Assembly: GCA_030151635.1 (NCBI GenBank)
Contig: JASLDF010000221.1
Location: 1-5,183, forward strand
Origin: Bacteroides sp.
GTDB lineage: Bacteria > Bacteroidota > Bacteroidia > Bacteroidales > Bacteroidaceae
Length of the DNA: 5,183 nt
Direction of reading: 5' to 3'
Part shown: positions 1 to 5,183 of the stretch, piece after piece
Position numbering within the stretch: position 1 is the stretch's first letter
Layout: each line of letters starts with the position of its first letter
Position numbers and translations under genes: made by a program
Notes under the pieces: generated by a model
What the model saw: only the letters and a program-made list of their open reading frames with translations
Database searches by the model: none
Told to the model about the DNA's origin: nothing

Positions 1-9
1 CTCACTCAT
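1..9 (-). CDS. hsdS: Start of probable specificity subunit gene hsdS (partial, first three codons)
   Basis: A minus-strand ATG at 9-7 begins Met-Ser-Glu and runs off the left edge. It overlaps the last 8 bases of hsdM in another frame. A good Shine-Dalgarno-like GGGAGGA lies at 17-23, seven bases before the ATG, which supports a real start. Type I operons commonly have the specificity gene next to hsdM, so hsdS is the expected product; it would carry two target recognition domains and decide which sequence is methylated and cut. Only three codons are visible, so the identity comes from context, not from protein sequence. Confidence 0.55.
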
Positions 10-1624
10 ACTTTAATCCTCCCAACTGTTTTTTAATTTCCTCTTCCAATTTATGTGATTCTTCAAAAAGTGCATTCAAACTAGTTTGGTATGCATTCAT
101 CTTTTCAGCAAACTCTTCTGGAGTAATGTCAACGTATTCTATTTTAACTTCAAAATATTGCCCAGCACTCAACGAATAATTTTTCTCTTTTATTTCATCA
201 GAAGTAACAACTACCGCAAAATCATCTACAGGAAGTTTATTATTCATAGCATCTATAATGCTCGTTTCCTCCTCTGTAGTTAATACAGTTCGTTGGTTTT
301 TACCATCCTTTACAGTTTCGCCCAATTTTGAAGCATCAACCAGGACAATATTTTCACTATCAGCTTTTACATCTAGAAACAACACACTCACATTCGTGCC
401 TGTACTAGCAAAAATATTACTTGGCATACTTACCACACCACGAAGCATTTTTCGCTCTATGAGTGCTTGTCGAATTTTCTTCTCTATTCCACTCTGTGCT
501 GTAATGAAACCTGTAGGCACAACTATAGCTGCTCTACCTCTATTTGTATTCAAACTGAACATAATGTGTTGAATGAATAGTAAATAGATGGACATCCCAT
601 TTTTATTCGCCTTAGGTATGTTAGGCAATCCAGCAAAGAAACGTTCATTGTTAGAATCTTTATCCAAATCGTTTCTAAAATCTGAGAAATCTAACTTGAA
701 AGGAGGATTAGAAACTATAAAGTCGAATTTTTCATCAAAATAAGATGGCTCTAAAATTGTATTCCCTTTAATGATGTTGGGTATAGATTGCGAAAGATTA
801 TTCAATACCAAGTTCAGTCGCAACATATTAGACGACTTTTGGGAAATATCTTCTGAATAAATACTACATTTCTTTTCGCCTATGGCATGAGCAATATTCA
901 TGAGTAATGTTCCCGAACCAGCACTTGGGTCATAACATTTCACGTCTTTAATATCTTCATCTTTTCCAACCAATATGGCAGCCATGATACGTGCTACGGC
1001 ATGCGGTGTATAGTACTCAGCATATTTTCCTCCACTATCCGTATTGTAGTCTTTGATGAGGTACTCAAAAATAGTGGCAAAGAAATCATATTTAGCTCCA
1101 AACATCTGCTCGAAGCTGAACTCTACCAATTTGCTAATTAATGCTTTACAGAAAGCATCACGTTGCGAAGGATCGGATATAAACTGACTCAATCTGTCGA
1201 ACATGGTATCTTTAGCACCAGAACTTGATTTAACAGAATATATGGCCGCATTTTCTGCACTGATAGCAGCCAAGGTATCATCGAATGTGTTTGCGAAATC
1301 TCCCTCATTCGATTTGTTAAATAGATAGGAGATGGTGTGTTCGGCTTTTAGTTTTGGTGCACTATTTCCTATACGAGCGAATAGAAAGTTTGTTTCATTA
1401 TCACTTAAATTAGCAAAAGCCTCTTGAAAGTTATCTGCTTCACTTAATGCTTTATTTGCTTTCTTAGCTTCATGTGAAAACTTGTCATTGATGAATTTGT
1501 ATAAAAAAACTTGAGTTATGATTTTAAACTCATTTCCATCGTTTCCTAACCCATAATTAGCACATACACTTTTCAGGTTGTCAATTAGGCTTTTAGTTTG
1601 GGTGATAAATTTTATATCGGTCAT
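2..1624 (-). CDS. hsdM: Type I restriction-modification system, DNA methyltransferase (M) subunit
   Basis: This 540-residue protein is the modification subunit of a type I system. With HsdS it transfers a methyl group from S-adenosylmethionine to N6 of adenine in the target site, and it is also part of the restriction complex. Residues 1-150 are a helical N-terminal domain typical of HsdM. The catalytic domain follows: KYAEYYTP at 200-207 is the conserved segment just before the SAM-binding fold, DPSAGSG at 232-238 is SAM-binding motif I, and NPPF at 306-309 is catalytic motif IV of the N6-adenine class. Residues 500-535 are charged and probably form a C-terminal coiled coil that contacts HsdS. 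Length is normal and no motif is broken. The ATG at 1624-1622 shares one base with the hsdR stop (TAATG), with AGAGGA eight bases upstream, so translation is probably coupled. A run of seven A (plus strand, 1503-1509) falls in codons 39-41. Confidence 0.96.
   Translation of the reverse strand: MTDIKFITQTKSLIDNLKSVCANYGLGNDGNEFKIITQVFLYKFINDKFSHEAKKANKALSEADNFQEAFANLSDNETNFLFARIGNSAPKLKAEHTISYLFNKSNEGDFANTFDDTLAAISAENAAIYSVKSSSGAKDTMFDRLSQFISDPSQRDAFCKALISKLVEFSFEQMFGAKYDFFATIFEYLIKDYNTDSGGKYAEYYTPHAVARIMAAILVGKDEDIKDVKCYDPSAGSGTLLMNIAHAIGEKKCSIYSEDISQKSSNMLRLNLVLNNLSQSIPNIIKGNTILEPSYFDEKFDFIVSNPPFKLDFSDFRNDLDKDSNNERFFAGLPNIPKANKNGMSIYLLFIQHIMFSLNTNRGRAAIVVPTGFITAQSGIEKKIRQALIERKMLRGVVSMPSNIFASTGTNVSVLFLDVKADSENIVLVDASKLGETVKDGKNQRTVLTTEEETSIIDAMNNKLPVDDFAVVVTSDEIKEKNYSLSAGQYFEVKIEYVDITPEEFAEKMNAYQTSLNALFEESHKLEEEIKKQLGGLKYE
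17..23 (-). promoter_or_regulatory. Ribosome binding site for the downstream hsdS-like start
   Basis: The minus strand reads GGGAGGA here, inside the last codons of hsdM and seven bases before the ATG at 9-7. The 9-base core GAGGATTAA is identical to the one before the hsdM start, which suggests that both internal genes of the operon use the same kind of initiation signal. Confidence 0.55.
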
Positions 1625-4600
1625 TATCTTAATCCTCTATATTGGTTGTTATATTCAGTTACTATTAAATTATTGATATTTTGAACAGTACTGAAATCTT
1701 CTTTTACTAGTTTACTTTTATCTACAAAGTACTTGATAACTGACTCCATTACTTCGTTGTTGAAATATTGTTCGTTGGTTATCAATGTTTGTTTGTTTTG
1801 TAGCTGTTCATCCACTTCGGTTTTCACAGCCATTAATGCTTCATGTAGTTGTCGTTCTTTTGTTGTAAGATTTCCTTTCTCCATTAATCGTTTGTGGATT
1901 CGGGTATATTTTTCATCATGCTCATATTTAGCTTTGAGCAGACTGTTCTCTCTATTTAGAGTGGCTACTTTGTCATAAATAGCTTGCAAGAGTTGGATGT
2001 GTTCATGCATCTGTTCTTGACTCACTTCTTCAAATTTTTTATCCCTAAAGATACGCTCTAACTCTTCTTTAAGAGATATGAACTGAGGATCTTTGGTATC
2101 GAAATTACTTAGAAGAGCTTCTCTCACTTGTTTTATTTTAGATGCTAATTCATCAGCTAACTTCAGCTCATGCTCAGAGGTTTTAGTAAATATAAAAACA
2201 ATATCCTCCAGAGCTTGATTCAGTAGGTTAGTGGTATCAGCTTCATTATTTATGGTATCTACTAAGTTTAATGTGTCTAATCGTGCTTGAGCTACTTGTC
2301 TTAAGATATTTAGCGTGTTAAAATCTAATTCATCCAATAAATCCTCATAGCCTTGTAAACGGATTATACTCTTCAGCTCCTTAGCATTTAGCAAAGATTT
2401 GAGTAAAAGTCTAAGCTGCTCTTTATCTTTTATGAGATTGATTTGTGAGCTAAAGATCTCTTTATTTCTAGTGTCATACTTAAATAGATTATCTTTAATC
2501 CCTTCGATCTCCTCTTTTATTTCATCTTGCGATTTAAATAAATCACTATACAAATCTAGGTCATCTCCTAACTCTCCTTTTAATTCCTTTAGGTAGTTGT
2601 CATTAGTTTCATTAAATGCATCGGTAATGTCTGCAAAATCCACAACGTATCCATACTGGAAATTCTTATAAGGACGGTTTACACGTGTAAGTGTTTGTAA
2701 CAAGTTGTGATCTTGTACAACTCTTGCTAGATAAAGTTTTTTCAAGCGTTTGGCGTCAAATCCAGTAAGTAGCATGTTGTAAACAAATAGTATGTCTATT
2801 TTACCATCTTTGAAATCTTTTATTTGATCTTTCCTAACATCTTTAGTGTTTACATCATGAAGAATCAAAGCACCTTTAAGGGGGCAGTTGTTAAAATTAC
2901 CGTATTGCAAAGTTGGTTCTGCTGCTATTGATGTAGTATATGAATCTTGACAGCCAAATTCTTCTTCAAAGCATTGAAAGAGCATTTTAGCCTGTTCTGA
3001 AGAGTCACAGACCACCATTGCTCCTAAACTATTATCACTCTCCGTGTACCTAAACTGCCTCAAATCTTTCACGATATAGTCTAGCATAGGCGATACGAAC
3101 TTTCGATGAGCAAATATTTTCTTTTTACTCAATGAGCCTTCAAGAATGTCTATTTGATCCAGTATTTCTTGCATCTGCATTTTGTATGCAGTGTCTATAC
3201 CTTCACGAATAAGGCGAAGTGTATAACCATCTGCAATAGACATATTATAATAGTATTTGTGAATATAATCACCAAATAGGGCTTTAGAATCATATTCTTT
3301 AGCTACTTCACGCAGTAAAGGTGTACCTGTTAGGGCTATTTTAATGGCATTCTTGTCCGAGTTGATTAAATTAGCAAGATAGTTTCCTTTTGGATTGTAA
3401 CTGCGGTGGGCTTCATCGAGAAAATAGATTCGTTGAATATTAATATCATACGATAGATGAGTTGCTACAGTTGAATCTTCTGTAAACTTTTGAATATTTA
3501 CCACCGAAATTTCATGTTCTCCAGAATTACTATGAGTTGCACTTACAGTTTTCATGTCGTTTAGGAAATCTAACCTAGAGTTTACATTCCGAACCACAAG
3601 TCCTCTATTTCTAAATTCTTTGGATGCTTGGTTGGCTAAGTCTATTCTATCGACAATGAAATAAAACTTAGGAATAACATTTTTCTTTTGAAAGTAATCA
3701 GTCAGAAAACTAACATTATAATATGCTAGAGCAGTTTTCCCACTACCTTGTGTGTGCCAAATAATACCCTGTTTTACCCCTTCGTTCAATTTTTGCTCTA
3801 TTGCCTTTGTAGCGAATAGTTGAGGGTATCGCATGATATGCTTTTGTAATGTTTTTTTTCCATCTTTCTCCTCTTCTACATAAGTGATTGCATAACGAAG
3901 AATAAATGCAAGTCGCTCTTTGCTTAGCAGAGAAGTTAGGATTCTATTTGTGGGAGTGTTATAGTGTTTATTTAGAGTAAATTCAGGTGAATATTTTATA
4001 ACCGTAAGGTTATTGTCCTTCAATATCTTGTTTTCAGTCAATTCACTTACATCAGCTAGAAGGTGGGTCAAATTCAAATTTTCCTCTTCTCTGAAATAGT
4101 TAAAGATTAGGTCGGATTTAGCAGAAGTAGCATAATATGCCCCTATTATAGGCTCTATAACACCGTCTTCATATTCCATATTGTTCGAGAATATCATTAA
4201 CTGGGTGATATTCACAAAGCGTTTGAACTTGGGGTTTTTGAATCGCTCATTAATTCTTTTTCTCTCATCTAAAATTCCATCTTTGTTGTTTGGTTTCTTA
4301 ACCTCAACAAAAACTAAGGGTATTCCGTTGATGATAATAGTGATGTCAGGTCTAAACTCTTCATCGCCATTTTTACAAGTCAATTCAGTAGTAATATGAA
4401 AACTATTGTTATTCAAGTTCTCGTAGTCGAAAAGTTTTATTCCCGAATTTGAAGACAAGATCTTAAAAAACTCTCGTCCCAAGTCATCATAATCTAGCTT
4501 TAGATGAATATCATCAAGTAAAGTGTTAATTTCCCTTTCAGTGAGATTCGGATTAATGCGACCAATACTCTCCTTAAAAATATCAGGAAATATATTACTA

Positions 4601-4704
4601 TCAATGTTTCTGTCACATTCTGATTTAGGAATGTAAGTATAACCTAACCTAACTAAATGTAGGATGGCTGGTATCTTTACTCTCGAATCTTCATTAAACT
4701 TCAT
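1624..4704 (-). CDS. hsdR: Type I restriction endonuclease, restriction and translocase (R) subunit
   Basis: This 1026-residue protein is the subunit that pulls DNA through the type I complex using ATP and cuts unmethylated DNA away from the target site. Numbering from the ATG at 4704-4702: the N-terminal PD-(D/E)xK nuclease has Asp120 (in RPDIT), Glu134 and Lys136 (in VEVKK), and a glutamine at 168 (QLMIF) where related nucleases carry a QxxxY-like motif. The superfamily 2 motor follows: Walker A HTQGSGKT at 317-324, DEAH at 430-433, LTGTP at 458-462, LLTGFD at 645-650 and the arginine-rich motif QTLTRVNRP at 670-678. From about 720 to 960 the chain is charged and helical, as expected for the C-terminal part that docks on HsdM. 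Length is typical and no motif is lost. A TTG eight codons upstream (4728-4726) extends the frame but lies inside the predicted -7 box, so the ATG is preferred. It is first in the operon and has no Shine-Dalgarno sequence in its short leader. Confidence 0.96.
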   Translation of the reverse strand: MKFNEDSRVKIPAILHLVRLGYTYIPKSECDRNIDSNIFPDIFKESIGRINPNLTEREINTLLDDIHLKLDYDDLGREFFKILSSNSGIKLFDYENLNNNSFHITTELTCKNGDEEFRPDITIIINGIPLVFVEVKKPNNKDGILDERKRINERFKNPKFKRFVNITQLMIFSNNMEYEDGVIEPIIGAYYATSAKSDLIFNYFREEENLNLTHLLADVSELTENKILKDNNLTVIKYSPEFTLNKHYNTPTNRILTSLLSKERLAFILRYAITYVEEEKDGKKTLQKHIMRYPQLFATKAIEQKLNEGVKQGIIWHTQGSGKTALAYYNVSFLTDYFQKKNVIPKFYFIVDRIDLANQASKEFRNRGLVVRNVNSRLDFLNDMKTVSATHSNSGEHEISVVNIQKFTEDSTVATHLSYDINIQRIYFLDEAHRSYNPKGNYLANLINSDKNAIKIALTGTPLLREVAKEYDSKALFGDYIHKYYYNMSIADGYTLRLIREGIDTAYKMQMQEILDQIDILEGSLSKKKIFAHRKFVSPMLDYIVKDLRQFRYTESDNSLGAMVVCDSSEQAKMLFQCFEEEFGCQDSYTTSIAAEPTLQYGNFNNCPLKGALILHDVNTKDVRKDQIKDFKDGKIDILFVYNMLLTGFDAKRLKKLYLARVVQDHNLLQTLTRVNRPYKNFQYGYVVDFADITDAFNETNDNYLKELKGELGDDLDLYSDLFKSQDEIKEEIEGIKDNLFKYDTRNKEIFSSQINLIKDKEQLRLLLKSLLNAKELKSIIRLQGYEDLLDELDFNTLNILRQVAQARLDTLNLVDTINNEADTTNLLNQALEDIVFIFTKTSEHELKLADELASKIKQVREALLSNFDTKDPQFISLKEELERIFRDKKFEEVSQEQMHEHIQLLQAIYDKVATLNRENSLLKAKYEHDEKYTRIHKRLMEKGNLTTKERQLHEALMAVKTEVDEQLQNKQTLITNEQYFNNEVMESVIKYFVDKSKLVKEDFSTVQNINNLIVTEYNNQYRGLR
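1633..1638 (-). promoter_or_regulatory. Ribosome binding site for hsdM inside the end of hsdR
   Basis: The minus strand reads AGAGGA here, within the last codons of hsdR (Arg-Gly-Leu-Arg-stop) and eight bases before the hsdM ATG. Spacing is optimal for a Shine-Dalgarno site. Together with the TAATG stop-start overlap it supports re-initiation by ribosomes that finish hsdR, keeping the two subunits in proportion. Confidence 0.55.
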
Positions 4705-4725
4705 AGTATAAAAATTGAATGTGTT

Positions 4726-4733
4726 CAAAGATA
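4726..4733 (-). promoter_or_regulatory. Candidate hsdR operon promoter, Bacteroidota-type -7 box
   Basis: The minus strand reads TATCTTTG, matching the Bacteroidota -7 consensus TAnnTTTG at all six fixed positions. Its 3' end is 21 bases before the hsdR ATG, so transcription would start near 4720 and leave a leader of about 15 A/T-rich bases. I see no clear TTTG-type -33 box at the expected 19-21 base spacing; a dyad occupies that place instead. Confidence 0.6.
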
Positions 4734-4750
4734 CATATTTCGCTAAATCT

Positions 4751-4763
4751 TTTCATCATGAAA
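4751..4763. promoter_or_regulatory. Inverted repeat near the hsdR -33 region (possible operator)
   Basis: The arms TTTCAT and ATGAAA flank a single C at 4757, a perfect 13-base dyad. An outer C-G pair at 4749/4765, with one mismatch between, extends it to 17 bases. It begins 17 bases upstream of the hsdR -7 box, where the -33 element should be, so a protein bound there could block or replace polymerase contacts. No regulator gene is visible in the window, and short AT-rich dyads also arise by chance. Confidence 0.35.
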
Positions 4764-4775
4764 GGAGGGAGAAAA

Positions 4776-4865
4776 ATGCTCAGAAAGCTATTTGTAAACT
4801 CTGTTTACTGTATCGATATGTTTGATTCTATAAAAGTGAAACTATCTGTATATAATTCAATGTAA
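4776..4865 (+). CDS. Possible 29-residue small protein with strong SD, unidentified
   Basis: An ATG at 4776-4778 is preceded by AAAGGAGGG (4761-4769) with six bases between, the best Shine-Dalgarno match in the window. The frame encodes 29 residues, beginning MLRKLFVNSV and ending at TAA 4863-4865. The peptide is mixed and basic, with no membrane segment or known motif. The same frame stays open upstream to an ATG at 4758 and another at 4719. A terminator-like hairpin follows 46 bases after the stop, which would fit a very short transcript. Against it: I see no convincing promoter upstream, and the plus-strand promoter at 4817 lies inside this frame, so both cannot drive the same message. It may be chance or a gene remnant. 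Confidence 0.2.
   Translation: MLRKLFVNSVYCIDMFDSIKVKLSVYNSM
4794..4808. promoter_or_regulatory. Inverted repeat GTAAAC-TCT-GTTTAC (possible operator)
   Basis: Perfect six-base arms at 4794-4799 and 4803-4808 are separated by TCT. The dyad ends eight bases before the plus-strand -7 box at 4817-4824 and overlaps the possible TTTG at 4791-4794. That is a sensible place for an operator. No binding protein is known from the window. Confidence 0.35.
4817..4824 (+). promoter_or_regulatory. Candidate plus-strand promoter, Bacteroidota-type -7 box
   Basis: TATGTTTG matches TAnnTTTG at all fixed positions. A TTTG at 4791-4794 lies 22 bases upstream, slightly more than the usual 19-21 base spacing for the -33 box. 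Transcription would begin near 4829-4832, diverging from hsdR, with a leader of about 155 bases to the ATG at 4987 or about 290 bases to the ATG at 5122. Confidence 0.4.
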
Positions 4866-4878
4866 TAAGTCGTTAATA

Positions 4879-4905
4879 GATCGTTTAATTCCTGATAAAT
4901 CGATT
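4879..4905 (+). other. Weak stem-loop upstream of the terminator-like hairpin
   Basis: ATCG (4880-4883) and TTTA (4884-4887) pair with TAAA (4896-4899) and CGAT (4901-4904) across an eight-base loop, with T4900 bulged and a possible G-U pair at 4879/4905. On a plus-strand transcript this fold would come directly before the hairpin at 4912-4941. It is AT-rich and may be chance. Confidence 0.2.
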
Positions 4906-4911
4906 AGTACC

Positions 4912-4946
4912 CTTTACTTTTATAAGTATATAGGAGTAAAGTTTTT
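4912..4946 (+). terminator. Terminator-like hairpin with T-tract, possible attenuator
   Basis: Bases 4912-4924 pair with 4929-4941 around a four-base AGTA loop, giving 13 pairs of which two are G-U (4919/4934 and 4920/4933). Five T follow at 4942-4946 and more T after that. The two G-U pairs would be A-C mismatches on the other strand, and only the plus strand has the trailing T run, so the signal points to a plus-strand transcript. The stem is poor in G+C and so weaker than a textbook terminator. It lies before the right-edge gene and after no recognised plus-strand gene, so it would either end a small transcript or act within a leader. Confidence 0.4.
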
Positions 4947-5070
4947 GTCTTTTACTGGTTCTTTCTGCTGACAGTGACTAAGCCTCATGGCTTTACTAAA
5001 AGCGTTCACTAAGGTAAAACAACACCTTGAAAAACAATTATCGCAGAAATCAATCTCCCTAATAAAAATA

Positions 5071-5100
5071 TTGTTTATTGCGTGGCTATGCTTAAATTGC
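5071..5100 (+). promoter_or_regulatory. Weak candidate promoter just before the right-edge gene
   Basis: A TTG at 5071-5073 and a degraded -7-like TAAATTG at 5093-5099 are 19 bases apart. The distance from this box to the ATG at 5122 is about the same as that between the hsdR -7 box and its ATG. The -7 match lacks one T of the consensus, so this is only a possible alternative to the promoter at 4817. Confidence 0.2.
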
Positions 5101-5121
5101 ATACACATAATAAATGAAGAA

Positions 5122-5183
5122 ATGGCAGATAACTATTTTGTAGACCTAGATGTAAACGGTAAGTTGGAAGAACTTCCACAAGG
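5122..5183 (+). CDS. Start of an unidentified gene (partial, runs off right edge)
   Basis: An open frame begins at ATG 5122-5124 with MADNYFVDLD and has no stop before the window ends, leaving 20 visible residues. They look soluble and acidic, with no signal peptide, and I do not recognise the family. The leader just upstream is A-rich with no Shine-Dalgarno, similar to that of hsdR. The same frame is open back to a stop at 4975-4977, so an ATG at 4987 is an alternative start; it would add 45 residues including a hydrophobic segment rich in Ile, Leu, Trp and Cys (about residues 24-42), which could be a membrane anchor. I prefer 5122 because the added part has unusual composition, but the choice is open. 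It diverges from hsdR, so it is not in the restriction operon. Confidence 0.5.
   Translation, partial: MADNYFVDLDVNGKLEELPQ

Larger units (their letters stand above)
4705..5121. other. Intergenic control region between hsdR and the right-edge gene
   Basis: About 417 bases separate the hsdR ATG from the preferred start of the plus-strand gene. The stretch is very AT-rich and has no gene I can identify. It contains outward-facing candidate promoters (minus 4726-4733, plus 4817-4824), dyads at 4751-4763 and 4794-4808, a short ORF with a good SD at 4776-4865, hairpins at 4879-4905 and 4912-4941, and a small AAGCC/GGCTT stem at 4980-4993. I see no tRNA, insertion sequence or direct-repeat array in it. 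Confidence 0.6.

Noticed and set aside
86..572. Two overlapping plus-strand frames opposite the 3' part of hsdM
   Set aside because: They are antisense to strongly conserved methyltransferase coding sequence and have no start signals or recognisable protein features.
1733..2596. Plus-strand frames opposite the C-terminal part of hsdR
   Set aside because: They are rich in Ser, Leu and Cys, as expected from reading the reverse of charged helical coding sequence, and have no motifs.
4181..4399. A 72-codon plus-strand frame opposite the HsdR nuclease domain
   Set aside because: It is the complement of the conserved nuclease motif region and has no signals of its own.
4818..4865. A 15-codon frame starting at ATG 4818
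   Set aside because: The ATG lies inside the candidate -7 box and the frame is just the end of the longer one from 4776; nothing supports separate translation.
4920..5108. A 62-codon minus-strand frame upstream of hsdR
   Set aside because: It has no promoter or ribosome site I can see, its composition is unusual (many Cys, Phe and His), and it lies opposite the terminator-like hairpin and the open frame at the right edge. It resembles no family I know.
4705..5121. CRISPR array, insertion sequence ends or tRNA in the intergenic region
   Set aside because: I looked for regularly spaced repeats, terminal inverted repeats with target duplications, and a cloverleaf; none was found.
5114..5143. 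ATG at 5114 as the start of the right-edge gene
   Set aside because: The frame hits TAG at 5141-5143 after nine codons, so it cannot encode the downstream protein.

Overview
The window is AT-rich and holds most of a type I restriction-modification operon on the minus strand, plus a non-coding region and the start of an unidentified gene on the plus strand at the right edge. The best -7 promoter boxes match the Bacteroidota consensus TAnnTTTG. The hsdR start has an AT-rich leader with no Shine-Dalgarno sequence. Together these suggest a low-GC member of the Bacteroidota; this is inference, because no taxonomic marker gene is present.

Layout, in the order of minus-strand transcription: a promoter at about 4726-4733; hsdR (4704 down to 1624), the motor and nuclease subunit; hsdM (1624 down to 2), the N6-adenine methyltransferase subunit, whose start codon shares one base with the hsdR stop; and the first three codons of a probable hsdS (9 down to 1), overlapping the end of hsdM and continuing past the left edge. 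The R-M-S order, with overlapping genes and an SD-like GAGGATTAA before both internal starts, indicates one translationally coupled operon. HsdS would supply target recognition, HsdM with HsdS modifies the site, and HsdR joins them to translocate and cut unmodified DNA. All diagnostic motifs of HsdR and HsdM are present, so both look functional.

The region from 4705 to about 5121 separates hsdR from the plus-strand gene. It holds two divergent candidate promoters, a dyad near the -33 region of each, a 29-codon small ORF with a strong SD, and a plus-strand hairpin with a T-tract that looks like an intrinsic terminator. The 5' arm of that hairpin is also complementary to a segment close to the predicted plus-strand transcript start, which is the geometry of an attenuator. 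This is the least explained part of the window, and all of it rests on pattern reading alone.

I do not see a clearly new defence system. The restriction genes are standard; the open questions are the control region and the unidentified gene at the right edge.
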